A DNA stretch of 64,000 nt from Diplolepis rosae (lineage: Eukaryota; Arthropoda; Insecta; Hymenoptera; Diplolepididae). The notes below the pieces were generated by a model. The model made no database searches, had not been told where the DNA came from, and saw nothing but the letters and a program-made list of their open reading frames with translations. The position numbers and the translations under genes were made by a program. Positions 9,697 through 21,379 of this stretch are shown piece by piece (position 1 is the stretch's first letter; each line of letters starts with the position of its first letter). The stretch lies in NCBI GenBank assembly GCA_030998225.1, contig JAPYXD010000741.1:248001-312000 (forward strand), written 5' to 3'.

Positions 9697-11571
9697 GGTC
9701 TCTTAGTGATGACAGGTGGAAACTAATCCGTAAGGCGGCTCCACCTCCATCCTCTCATATGAAAGTATTGTTTTGCATAGTGTTTTTTTTTTTTTTTTTT
9801 TGGTGAGGAGGAAAAATGGCAAAATCTTTTATAGACGTTGTACAGGACTCTCCTAGGGCGGGTCTAGGCATACCTGTTAAAACCAAAAAACCCCCTTTCT
9901 CGAACCAATACACCACCCGCGGAACCGCCTTTCGGCTTTATACTTCACGGGTGGTTGGTTCCATTAAAGTCGCGTACGACTCCATCGTCATCCGTTCGCT
10001 CGGAACCTGCATCCGCGGCCACACGCCCACTAGTCAAACCGACTAGCCGCGCCACCCAGGGGCGAAAACATACAGATTCCACCCCCGAACGACGCGGACA
10101 GCCAAGTCTACCCGAGACGCAGGGCCGCGGGTGCAGGCCCCGATGCGATTTCTACTGGCCCTCCCCGTTGTTTCGCTCTCGACGCCCATCAAATTCTCTC
10201 GTCTTCATCACAAGTGTGACGAATGATTCGATGAGCGTCCAGAACCGTTCAGACTGGAGCATGAGGGGGACCATCGTGTCAGGAGTAAGTTCGGAACCCA
10301 CCGCCTGACCGAGAACCCCCCTAGCCACACCCCATTTTGCGCAGACGAAGAGTGCGTGCTCCGCGTTATCCACCGGAGAATCGCAGTAGCGACACGTCCG
10401 AACTGAGTAAGTGTACTTATATCTCATTAACAAAATTAATTTATAGAATTAATGATATTAAATATTCAAAAGAAAATGTTTAATTTGTTTTTAACGAATT
10501 TCTGAAGCTTTTTTATCTAAATAATGATTTATACTTATCATGTATTGATATATTTGTCTGTGATTAAAAAGCTAATGCACACGTGATAGAAAATTGTTGA
10601 TAAGTATGTGAAATAAGCACCAAAAAAAAAGTAATAAATACATTTAAAGTTTTTGAAAAATGCTACTGAGTGATTTATTTATTAGTTTGATTGTATATTT
10701 TTGATGCATATTGTAATTTAAAAAATGGATCAGAATATTGACAATTTCCGCATGAAATATTAAAGTTTTTTTTTATTTAATGGAAGACCCTTTTAATAGG
10801 TGCTATAACAATTTTAGCAAAAATTTATTGGTCGAGTTTTTCTCTCCATGGCGCAATTATTTCCGTGCAAGATTTCTTATGGATTTCAGCTGACTAAATA
10901 TTTTAAATATTTGTCAATTTAACGTTCAATAATGTTTCATATTGGTTCATTAAAATAATTTGAATATGATTAATGTTTCATAATAATATAATAATAGACA
11001 ATTTTTATTTTTTCGATTAATTTATTAATTCAATTTTTTATTAGATCATTAATAATTGATTGCTTGAATTAATTATATATATTAATTCAATCCATCAATT
11101 AATACTCATACTTTATTAAAGCAACTATATTAGATGAAATGATAAGGTCTTGTTACTCATAATGCAATGCATAATATTTTGTATTATCAACATAAAATAA
11201 GGCAATTAATGAAAAAAAGCAATAAATAAATATGTTGCTAATATTTCGATTATTATCGATATTGGTAAAGAAATATTAATAAAGAAATAATTTTACTCTA
11301 ATTATTCGTGATATAAGGATCCTATATGCAAGACAATTTATTTCTTGTATTTTTGCGATTAATTTTCTAGAGTGTTAAAACTATTTTATGTTTCATGTTC
11401 TGATTAATATTTAAAAATGTTATTTCAATAAAATTGATAATCTTAGTTCTTCAAAAATGATAAAACTTTAATTGCTTATCAATTTTCTCCATATAAAACA
11501 ATACTTTCATATGAGAGGACGGAGGTGGCGCCGCCTTACGGATTAGTTTCCACCTGTCAACACTAGGAGAC
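9697..11571. mobile_element. DNA element with ~75-bp terminal inverted repeats, carrying a non-LTR insertion
   Basis: The left arm 9697-9775 (tagtgatgacaggtggaaac, then gtaaggcggc, ctctcatatgaaagtattg) is repeated inverted at 11494-11571. The interior after the non-LTR copy, 10413-11490, is AT-rich and non-coding. The ends are not exactly defined and no target duplication is obvious. Superfamily not assigned. Confidence 0.6.
9783..10412 (-). mobile_element. 5'-truncated R1/I-type non-LTR retrotransposon copy
   Basis: Read on the minus strand: ORF2 C-terminus (about 10412 down to 10152), then a 3' UTR of about 350 bp, then a poly(A) tail shown as the T-run at 9783-9802. The coding end has the zinc-knuckle-like CRYCDSPVDNAEHALFVC (C-x2-C...H...C) typical of the R1/Jockey/I-group ORF2 tail. 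Everything 5' of this is missing, the usual result of incomplete target-primed reverse transcription. Its 3' end matches bases 1-66 of the window in the opposite orientation. Confidence 0.85.
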
Positions 11572-13140
11572 GACTTTTTTAACATTGAAAAAGGCCTTCG
11601 TCGGACAGGGCTGCTTAGACATCATGAAACTGCGCGCGCATTTAAATGTTTTGAGCTCATTTTAGGCAAAATGTACATGATAATAACAAAATTTTCAGTA
11701 AAACTAACTAAAAAAGTTGTTCCGGTGCAGAATTGTTGATGGTTGAAATGAAATGTGAAAACAGTCCATTAAAGAAAAAAAGCAACAACTTGTTGACCGG
11801 TATGTAGTATGAAGGTTATTCAGAAGTGCATAGAAAAATTGTGAGTTTATATAAAACTATTTCTGTTTATTTAAAAAATATGATATTATATAATATAAAT
11901 TCGCTGAATTTATTTCACATAATGTTTACTAATGAGTGATTTCTTGACAGTAACGTGTCATAAATTATTCGGTAGGATTTTCTCAATCTTAAAATTCTAT
12001 ACTGTAAAAAAGTGAATGCATTTATACAAATATATTTTTTTTTAATGGTAAACAATTCTTTATAATGAATAGATCATAGTGAATGAAAATATAAAATTGT
12101 TATTCTCTATTTCTATTAAATTTCTATGGCACGCAGATAATTAAATTCTATGATATATACAAAATATCAAACGGAAAAAAATTATTTTCTGAGCAAATAT
12201 AAGTAACTTTCTTTACATTTTTTGTACTACAAAAGTACTCGTCCTTACACGCACATAACATTACCCATATATCACATTTTTGCACTCCGCACAATTTTTA
12301 ATATGTTTTTTCAACGAATCGAATGGAATTTTACCTTTTCGAAATTCCAAACAGGGTTTAGGAAAGGAAATAAAATATTAGGTACATTCTAAGTACGACT
12401 TGTATCGGCTGTCACTTCTACAATTTCCAAAAAAGCACTTTTTACCTGTACCAACTTTTTTCCTTTTCAAAAGATTTTCTCCAGGTGTATCAGACATTTT
12501 TTTGTGCAAAGTTTTTAAATTCAAAATCTTTCAAAATATTTTTTTTCAGTAAATATTTACCTTGCCCATGTACTTTCTCGGTAAAAATAGCTCGAAACTC
12601 CCGGAAGTACTATGGATATTTCGCGCTTGTGCAGTATCGTCTTCTTAAATGAAAAGGTCTTTTGCTGCCGCTCTTAAATGAGAAGGTCTAGCCACTGATC
12701 TCTATAATACACTGGATGCACAATGCCAATGGGAAAGTCCGCAAAGTCATGTGCCCAATTGAAGGCTGAGCCGCCATATTTACTTAGATTGATTACAAAG
12801 AATGTTGCGGTAAATTCAAATATAATAAAAAGGGAAAAGTGTAAATATTAAAGAAACAATATGAAACCCATGCTTTTTTACCGGTATTAGTATTGATAGT
12901 ATACATAAATAAACTAGTGAAATGAAATTTATTAAATAATACTAAAATATAACTCGGTAATATTTATTATTATGGTATATAATGTTGTATATATTTAAAT
13001 AGGCATATGTTTTTATTTCTTAACTATAATTAAATATAAATTTATTATAAATTTATCAAATATAGATTACACAATTCAACAAGTAAACGTACCTTGATTC
13101 ATAATTCAATCCATATGAACCCGTACATAAACGGTTTTAA
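11572..13140. other. AT-rich DNA, no gene seen
   Basis: No supported ORF. Near 12690-12780 there is an inverted copy of the promoter-like sequence that also lies near 15660-15760 and 16910-16950 (ggatgc/gcatcc, gccgccatat). Confidence 0.4.
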
Positions 13141-13360
13141 AAACTGAAAAAAGCTCTATCCTCTTCTGTTTTAAAAAATTGTTGAATTGCTCGATCGTGT
13201 TGGGGTATTTCATCATAAGTTTAAATTTGTCAGGAGTAATAAGTTGCTCCAACTGAAAAAAGCTCCATCCCCTTCTGTTTTAAAAAATTGTTGAATTGCT
13301 CGATCGTGTTGGGGTATTTCATCATAAGTTTAAATTGGTCAGGAGTAATAAGTTGCTCCA
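13141..13360 (-). pseudogene. Tandemly duplicated exon-like unit (2 x 109 bp)
   Basis: Two 109-bp units (13142-13250 and 13251-13359) differ at only a few sites. On the minus strand each begins with a pyrimidine-rich splice acceptor (cttctttcag or cttttttcag) followed by an open frame reading LEQLITPD(K/Q)FKLMMKYP and TIEQFNNFLKQK. The unit at lower coordinates stays open to a TGA near 13119. This looks like a terminal coding exon duplicated together with its acceptor. The protein family is not recognised and the parent gene is not visible. Confidence 0.4.
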
Positions 13361-14166
13361 ACTGAAAGAAGTATTAGAAATAATTTTAAATATATACAAA
13401 AATTATAAACTATTGTATTTTGGTCGTATATGAACATTTTAATTTATCAGAAAATAATAAAATTGGAAAAGAATCAAACCCTAAAATATAATTAATACCG
13501 AATGCAGATATTACATGAAAATTAAGTATGCAGATGCTGTGAATAGTATGTTACTAAATAATAGAATCCAATTCTATAAAGACCTAAGTAATAATATAGA
13601 AGATTATCACTAAATAGTACAAAATATCAGGTACGAAAGCACTTCACAATCAGCATATCACATGATTAAAAATCACCAGAGTATCACAAACAAGAAGTTT
13701 TCAATGTCAAACTAAAGTAGTGACTAATTCAACACCTTAATTTTTAAACTACATTCAAAAGTAATAAATAAACAATTCTTGAAAGAAAACAATGAAAAGT
13801 TACTTCCTTAACTAAGGAAAATTCAACTATTAGAAATTATTGATTGAATAATATCACTAAAGCGTTAATAAATATTAATTCGCAGCTGTGTTGCATTGAC
13901 CTAGTGTATTGCCGCCATACTGAATTATAGAATCAACCTAAGTAAAGATCAGCCCCCTGCATCACTGAGTTGAAAATGACATGAATTGTGACTGGCTGCC
14001 ATGCTGGCGCTGACTGTTCATTGGGCCGACTTACACGAAAATCACATTATAAAATGTAGTTTTTTAAGCTTTTCTCTGAAAATTTTCAAATTTTCGAGTT
14101 CTTGAACGGTACTGAGATGAAGTTCGCGAGTCTAGAAACAAATGTCCAAATAAATTGGTGCAAAAA
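13361..14166. other. AT-rich DNA with possible promoter-like sequence
   Basis: No ORF. Near 13905-13960, tgccgccatac and taagtaaagatcagcc resemble the segments near 12760 and 15690, and this may be the 5' region of the THAP exon that follows. Confidence 0.3.
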
Positions 14167-14403
14167 ATGGTGAAATGTGTCTATTTTGGGTGTAAATTTG
14201 GGTATAAGTCTTGCTCCGATAAAGTTCGTTTTTTCATTGTACCAAAGGATGAAAATGTAATAAAAGTATGGCAAATTGCTACCCTTCGGGATGATATGAA
14301 ATTAAAAGAAGGTCATGCGATTTGCGAAAAGCATTTTGACCCAGAAGATATTCTTCTAGAGAGGTTAACCTATGCGCCCGGTGGAGTAAAAGTTTTGGGA
14401 AGA
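14167..14403 (+). CDS. THAP-type zinc-finger exon (N-terminal exon)
   Basis: An open frame from ATG 14155 or, better, ATG 14167 carries a C2CH THAP domain: CVYFGC (C-x4-C), then KVRFFIVPKD, KVWQIATL with the conserved Trp, CEKHF (C-x2-H) and a final RLTYAPGGVKVL in the position of the AVP box. The frame then meets a good 5' splice donor, aga|gtaagta (about 14403/14404), after which coding quality stops. THAP domains bind DNA and occur in host regulators and in P-element-type transposases. No downstream exon was recognised, so it may be host, transposon or an orphan exon. Residue spacing is about normal for the family (~80). Confidence 0.7.
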
Positions 14404-14406
14404 GTA

Positions 14407-15655
14407 AGTACGTCGAACATATTGTTTATTTTCTTAATTAGTTCAAAATAAAACATTTTATTTGATAGAGATATTAATAATTAACTACATAATATAATAA
14501 AGATTAATGTCTCAATATTAATTATTGTATCTACCTGTACAATGCATTTCTTTTGCACCGCAATAAATGTCTCTCAAATACTTATCGCAAATAAATTCAG
14601 TTGCAAAAACTTTGTCTGATAGAAGTTAAAGAATAGATAAATGAAAGTGACTGAAATAAAAAGGAGATGAGAAAGAATATTTTTTTAAATTTTGAATTGA
14701 AGTTAATGTGAGCTTGTTAAAATTGGATTGTCTTGAAGTGGAAAACAATTTCTGATTTCTAACAATTTTGTTATTACAATAAAGTTTTGGACTTTAAAAA
14801 AGAATATAAGTTCAGATTTTTTGTTAATTTAGATTCCTTACTTTCTAATGCTTATAGTTTTACCGAATTACATAGAACTCCTAAAGTAATAGAAATTAGA
14901 AACTTAAATTCATAATTTTACGAAAAATGAATTTCAAAATAAAATAATACAACGCAGATAAATAAAAAAGAAGTAAATTAAAAAATTGATCAAATATGTT
15001 ATATATACATAAATAGAAAAATAAGTAAAGTATATTGGTAGATAAAGAAATTTTTTCAGAGCACTTATGAGAGACCTCAACTATTTCACTGCTTTGAACT
15101 ATAATATATTATAATAATATAATCTTGATATATTTCATTAATTAATAATTTATTTCATAGTAAAATATTAAGAAAATTATTAGTTCAAATTCCCAACAGT
15201 ATTTTTGAAACGTTTATATTTTAAAAAAAGTTTGATTTAATTACAGTAGTAATATATAGTGTATATACTATATTGTATTTATTGTAATATGTTATATAAT
15301 ATGACAAATAATCAAATTTTATAATAACGGCATTAATTATTAGTATTAATATTTGAATTTAACGCAAAATAATTATAAAATAAAGAACATGACCCAAATA
15401 ATGCAATTCCCGCCAGAATTTGGAAATTAGATTTTTGCCTGAAGTGAATGTCTTAACCTTTTTGAAGAGAATAAATTTTTGTAAAAAATATGAAGATCTT
15501 ATTAGATTATTACCATGTATATGAAAATGCGATAAAATAGTTTTTATTAGGAGAAAATTAAATTTTTATTCTTTTTCCCATGCATTTTTCTGAATCTAGG
15601 GCCTATGAACGGTCAGCGCCGCCACCGGCAGCAGTCAACTTTCACGTATTTTTTT
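14407..15655. other. Very AT-rich DNA
   Basis: No gene or repeat of note. It could be intron downstream of the THAP exon. Confidence 0.4.
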
Positions 15656-15748
15656 TCTTATGCATTTGGTGGAAAGATTCAGGGGGCTGAGTAAAGATGG
15701 CGGATCAGCCTTCAATGAAGCACACGACTTAGCATTGAATGTGCATCC

Positions 15749-16922
15749 AGCACGAAGTAGTATAAGGAGACCCCACTCCTATGCAGCCTTTGGGAAATTT
15801 GGACGCGTAGATTCAGATTTAGTTAGTTTGCATCGTTCGTTGCGCCGCTTGCGGAAAAGCGTTGCAACACAAATTTCAAAAATGTCGACGCTCATAATAA
15901 TGTAAACGTGATTTGTACAAAAAAAAATTACAAGTTACTGCCATACATGTGCGAGAACTTTTAAATATATTTATAAACAAGTGTGTGCTAGATAATATGG
16001 TCTATTGTTTTACTGATGGTTGCGCATCCACGCGCTATGTTGGAATGAAGAAAAAAGAAAAAGAAGACAGGCTGGAGAAACGTCACTTCTTTTGCCCTAG
16101 CACGGTCAGTATGTTTAATTATTTTATAAATCTGTAATGTGAAGTACATTGATCTGTATTTAATTTTTGTGCTATTGCAACTATTTTTTCTAGATCTCCT
16201 AGCCGAAAGTACGGTCCTCCCGGCCGCATTTCACTCCAGAAACAACGACTTTTGTGGCCGCTACATTCATCGTATAATTCGTTTGTTTAATTTAATTTAA
16301 TGTGACTGAATGCAATTACACGAAAAATCAATATTAATGTTGTTTTCTAAGAATAAATTTTCTCTGGTATTTGTTAATTTAAAAAAAATTTTGGTTTTCA
16401 ATTTTTTTTTTTCAGTTATTATATGATTGCATTTCTTATTATAATATTTCCGAATAATATATAGCTGCAACAAAAATTACGGATACTTATCAACCTCTCT
16501 TAGAAGATTTTCAAACTCTTCAATGCAAGTAACTTTAATGTAAATACTTCAAGAAACAAAAGGATTTGCTTTCCATCTTCGCGTTGACAGGTGACATAAT
16601 CTACAAAATTCAGAAAAAGGCAAAATGTAAACAACATAAACTATACTTTACTTAGTAAACACATCTATATTGTATATTATATTATATTTCATATAAAAGA
16701 ACAGCAGTTTACTTTTAAAATAATTTTAACTATAACGGTGCCACTGTTTTTGTTTATCTGTTTTCGTGAAGTAGACAACACGACAGCCATATTGTGAAAA
16801 TTCAAGAGTTTGACATTTCCCTGCAAGAGGCGCTACGAGCGATGCAAGCTAACTAAATCCGAATCCACGCGTTCAAATTTTCCGCGAGTGGGGTCTCCTT
16901 ATAGTACTTCGTGGCATCCAGT
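15749..16922. repeat. 1.17-kb inverted-repeat unit containing a THAP-like first exon
   Basis: The left arm 15749-15862 (cacgaagtagtataaggaga, ccccactc, attcagatttagttag, gcatcgttcgttgcgcc) is inverted at 16808-16922, with about 85-90% agreement and a short gap. It might be a non-autonomous THAP (P-like) transposon or an inverted duplication of a promoter. No target duplication found. Confidence 0.6.
15997..16107 (+). pseudogene. THAP-like N-terminal exon fragment
   Basis: ATG at 15997 opens MVYCFTDGCASTR, which matches the start of the THAP exon at 14167 (M-V-x-C-x4-C), followed by a Lys/Glu-rich insert and RHFFCPST. A splice donor (cacg|gtcagt, about 16107) follows. The Trp and the C-x2-H half would have to be in a later exon, which I cannot find. 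It lies inside the inverted repeat 15749-16922. Low certainty that it is expressed. Confidence 0.4.
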
Positions 16923-17145
16923 GTATTATACAGATCAGTGGGTCTATCTAACTGCAGTGCTGCCAGCCCTAGGGAAATCCTACACGGAGAGAAGTTTAGT
17001 AGAACCGTTGCACTAGCGGTGGGAAAGCCGTATCTCTTTGGTTTAGTGTTTCCGCACAAAATCAGCGAATCAATATTGAAGTTCCCATTAGTGTTTAGCA
17101 AGCTCTCCCGGAATCCCACTATACCAACGCATTGAAGAATTTTAT

Positions 17146-17196
17146 ATCTTTACGTTTAAATTTTATATCTTTACGTTTAAATTTTATAGCGATTAC
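17146..17196. repeat. 21-bp tandem repeat, about 2.3 copies
   Basis: The unit tttatatctttacgtttaaa is directly repeated. Confidence 0.7.
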
Positions 17197-17288
17197 TTAA
17201 AAAACAGTTATTGATGTTTCAGATATTTAAAACAATTAATAATCACAACATGTTATAAAGTTAACTCAACTGTTCAATTAAACTGGTA

Positions 17289-17611
17289 GGTATACATTGT
17301 ACCATAGTTTTAGTTGCCCAAAGTTTCAATTGCCCATAAAATCACCAGACGTCACTATATTTGAAAAGAAGTGTTAGACGAAGATTATGAAAGGAATGTG
17401 TTGGCAAAAACTGCGAGGATTAGAAGATGCAGGATTCCTGTACATTTCCCTGAAGCGCTCTCTACCGCCTATATTTGATATATACTTGCAATTTTTGCAA
17501 ACGCATTCCTTTCACAACTTTCGTCAAACACTGCTTTTCAAATATAGTGACTTCTGGTGATTTTATGGGCAATTGAAACTTTGGGCAAATAAAACTGGTA
17601 CAATGTATACC
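17289..17611. mobile_element. 323-bp inverted-repeat MITE, possibly Tc1/mariner type
   Basis: The left arm GGTATACATTGTACCATAG continues through agttgcccaaagtttcaat and pairs with the right arm for over 100 bp. TA dinucleotides flank both ends (17287-17288, 17612-17613), which fits a TA target duplication. No ORF. Confidence 0.7.
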
Positions 17612-18116
17612 TACAAATTAAACTTTATAATTCGTTACTGAATAAATACGCAAAAAAAGTTTAAACTTTCACTAAAAGCCACTATGTCCTAGCTTTACAC
17701 AACTTTAGATTAAATTTTCACAAATGAATTTCCTCCATGTAGGCAGAAGTTATTGAAATAAATCTGAAAAAATATTTAGCAGACACTTATCGCAAAAACG
17801 AGAAGTCAAAAGTCTGCTTCTCTCTCTCTGGCTAAATTTTCTTGAACGTTCCCCCCACCACTTCACAATGTGGTCTGTCTCTCTTGCACATGTACATCTC
17901 GGCCACGTTCGTTTATGCCGCCCTTACGCGGCCATAGACATACGGAAAAATATTGTTATTCTTGGGTGTTCCCCCATCATTTCTAGGGATTTCAAAAACA
18001 AAATCTGGCAGCACTGATCTAACTTCAAATACCTAATTTTCACAACACATACCTGATCTTGTATGCAATACTTTTATTTTATTTACATCCATTTACATCT
18101 TATCAATAAACGACAG

Positions 18117-18546
18117 TGGTGAAGTTTAATTTATTGTGATGGAGAAAATATCAACATAGATTAAATATTTTAACAGGTTAAGTTTTGAAATATTTTTACA
18201 TAAATGTAAATGCCTACTTCGTAACAAAGGTGAAGTTTAATTTATTGTGATGGAGAAAATATCAACATAGATTAAACATTTTTTTCTACTAGCAGGCCAT
18301 AAAGTGGACTTTATTGCCCCGTGCGGGGCAAACAAATACACTTTCTGACCCTATAGTAGAAAAAAAATCGTGTGCAATACGGGAAAAACATTTATTTTAC
18401 TCGTGTGGTTGTTACCCTCGCTTTGCTCGGGCATCAAGCTTGACACTCGCAAAATAAATTTTTTTTTTCCCTATTTGCACAATGTACTATAACAGAGTAA
18501 GTTTTGAAATATTTTTACATGAATGTAAATGCCTACTTCGTAACAT
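18117..18546. repeat. ~110-bp tandem duplication, second copy split by a ~207-bp insert
   Basis: The segment ggtgaagtttaatttattgtg...agattaaa occurs at 18117 and 18227. Its continuation aagttttgaaatatttttac...cttcgtaac occurs at 18180 and 18500. The second copy is interrupted at about 18283-18489 by a piece with short GC-rich hairpins (gccccgtgcggggc) and an A-run, probably a small transposable element. Confidence 0.65.
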
Positions 18547-19146
18547 TGAGTCGTCACTGATTTTAGCATGATTAAATATCAGCAGTTCTCTTTCTTTGTA
18601 TCTCAACTTTCACATGCGTAGAGTTTCAGAAAATTCAACTGCTTGTTAAAGTATTACGGAAAAAGTGCAGTTTAGCAAACAGACTGAAGCTGCCTGCATA
18701 ATGACAGGCAAGGCCAACTCAATGAAAACGATATATTTATGTACCTGCGTCAACAATTTCCTTCTTGGTGATCTACCACTGTCAATATAAGAATTAGATA
18801 TATTTAAAAAATTAATGAATATATCTACCTGAATAACACTAGTCAACAGACATTTTGCTGCAGGCCAGACAACTTTTCTAGGGTATTTTGCGCACACTGA
18901 ATCCAAAAATGACCATCATTTTGCTCGATCAGCTCTTGTTTTATGATATTGCAAAAAAAACCGGTTTTTCTATATGCAAACATTCAAATTCGTATATTTT
19001 TTTTAATACTTCATACTTCAGTAATTGGGTATAACAGAAATACTACAATATATTATTCACCTACTTTAAAATGTTATTAACATTATTTGAAGAGATTTGC
19101 ATTTGCGAGAAATAATTTGAGTATTTTACGGTTTAAATTTATTCGC
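18547..19146. other. Non-coding spacer
   Basis: No supported gene. Confidence 0.4.
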
Positions 19147-19148
19147 TA

Positions 19149-20264
19149 CACTGAGAGACTTTTCGTTAGAGTAAATGATAAAGATGAATCAAAATTTAGT
19201 ATAATATCGTTTCAAAATGGGGAAAGCCGAGGCTTTATTATACTTATTCATATTATGACATCGAAGTTTGATATAGTCATAACGATCTTTAATATATGAA
19301 GGAGATAAAGTAGTATTTTAAATACTAAATATTATGAATCTCTATTCGAGAAATTGAAAGTACGAGAAAATGATATCATGATTACTAAGTTGTCTAAAAA
19401 TAATTTGAATAAGATAAATAATGAATATCACATTTTGGAAAGCATGTTTGAGAAATTCATATTATGAATATGAACTTGCCAGAAACCTCCCGACGCGCAG
19501 CAAAAATCAAAACATTCAGTCTCGGTTTTTCATATAATTTGTTTCAGAATGTCGTCCGAGTACTTCCGACGTTATTCGAATAGCTTCGTAGACTCGAATC
19601 CAAGTCTGCCCAACCCCCAACTCAGTAGTGGCTTATAAGCGACATTTATTTCGGAATATGGCAAGCGAGAATAGCCGAGAGGCTTTAGGCGTTTGGAATG
19701 CGTTTAGTTAATGTAGATATAGGTAGAGTTTAGGGGGTTCGAACCCAAAGGCGATTCTGAAATTTAATTTCAAGCGTATGCGAATATAAATAGTGTAGCA
19801 TTGTGTACTTAAATATATGAACATAACTAAGGTATGATAATAATATTTGTTTATGTGTTTCCACTGAAACGTCCCCTCTTCTGAGTGCCCAAAGCTCTCC
19901 CCTCTATCTTCCTCTTGCTTCGCACGCGTTAGAAAAAGACACCACAATCCATAACCCGGAGACGTCCCTTCTGAAGGTCAAACTTTTTGGTGGAGTGAGT
20001 GATTTTTCATATAGTGGTTTTCAGATTCACATATTCTTTGTTTCGCTTCGAAACTTTAATATAGTAAATTTCAAATTCTCGTAGGTTTTATAGCAGTTAG
20101 TAAAACATATATTCCATTTATTCGAACGAAAATATTAATTTCGCCGCTTGAAAACCACTATATTAATTTCTGATACGTAAACCCTGTTTGCCTCACTTTA
20201 AAACGATATTATACTAAAATATGATTCACTTTTACGATTTATTCTAACGAAAAGTCTCTCAGTG
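19149..20264. mobile_element. 1.1-kb inverted-repeat element with TA flanks
   Basis: The terminal repeats start CACTGAGAGACTTTTCGTTA and pair for about 75 bp with the right end (20190-20264). TA sits on both sides (19147-19148 and 20265-20266), as in Tc1/mariner-like insertions. The interior has no transposase frame. Confidence 0.7.
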
Positions 20265-20266
20265 TA

Positions 20267-21379
20267 GTAAAAAATTGGGATAGTTTTTGATGTAATGTAA
20301 ACCATGTTTGAGAAACTCTTCTAGGACTGAAAAAAGTTGAAATATTGTGCCTTTAGGTATTCTACAGCTCGTATACAATTATTAAAAACATTGTCGAATA
20401 AAGAAATAGTAACTAGTGCTTAGTGCTTGACAATTTTGTTAATTGAATTTCGTCGTCAGTTATATTTATAACTTTTGTGTTTAAAATGTCGAGAAACGCA
20501 AACATTTTCTAAAAAAGTAATTTTTATACAAAATTCTAAAACAAATTTTCAAAATTGTTTAAAACTCTAGTTCTGGTTTTCAAAGCAGATTGTTTGGGCG
20601 CAGAAGAAAGGCGTAGAGGTGCTTTTAAAATTTCAGATTCTAAAGAGTCACCCTTCTGTAACATTTGAGACATGATTTTTTTATTTTTAGCGGAATGAGC
20701 GAAAGGCATTACTTTTTGTGAGGTCTGTTTAGACGCTACTAAAGTTTGTTCAGTTTTTCAAGCGTGGATAACGGAGTTATTAGTTTTCCTGTTTCTGGCA
20801 GTACTAGTGCATATGAATTTGTATAATTAGTGCTTGTATCTCTTCCGGATAAATTTTTATCCTTCAGGTCATTACTTTTTTATTTAATTATTTCTTTAAT
20901 TTCACCAGCTCTGGTTTATAGAAATATCCACATGGATTTCCACGTGAAAAATATCTACATGGAATCCCACGTGAACTAGTTCAAAATGAATACACAGATT
21001 TCCACGTGATTTTTCACATGACTTCTACGTGGATATTTTCACTTGAGTAAAAAATTTTAAACAACTTAGATATATTTTATCACTATTTAAAAATAATTTT
21101 TTAAATTGTTTAACGATTTTTAAATCATTATGCAACAAACTTTAAGTTTATTTAATTTTCAATGTTCCATTTATTTATATTTTTATCTGGTAGAATAATT
21201 CTCTGCACACATTTTAAGTTAACAAGGGCACCTCGGTAGGTGTCGGTCCGATTTTGGCTTGAGAAATTTTTCAGGGAAACTGCATAAAAAAATATTGGAC
21301 ACGTATTTGGTCTTTTTCTCTAATGGGCCCTCATTTCGGAGAAACGAATTGTTGAAAATCGCGTCGCGCGCCTTCGGAG
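20267..21379. other. Non-coding spacer with a cluster of CACGTG-type palindromes
   Basis: No gene. Between 20928 and 21040 the phrases tccacatgga, tccacgtga, tctacatgga, cccacgtga, tccacgtga and ctacgtgga alternate on both strands, and together form a self-complementary block. Confidence 0.45.

Noticed and set aside
9816..10308. Plus-strand ORFs of 76 and 117 codons, Arg/Ser/Pro-rich
   Set aside because: Antisense of the non-LTR 3' UTR and ORF2 end; no motif.
10438..11490. Possible host gene between the non-LTR copy and the right inverted repeat
   Set aside because: Only AT-rich sequence without open frames over 60 codons or splice-like signals.
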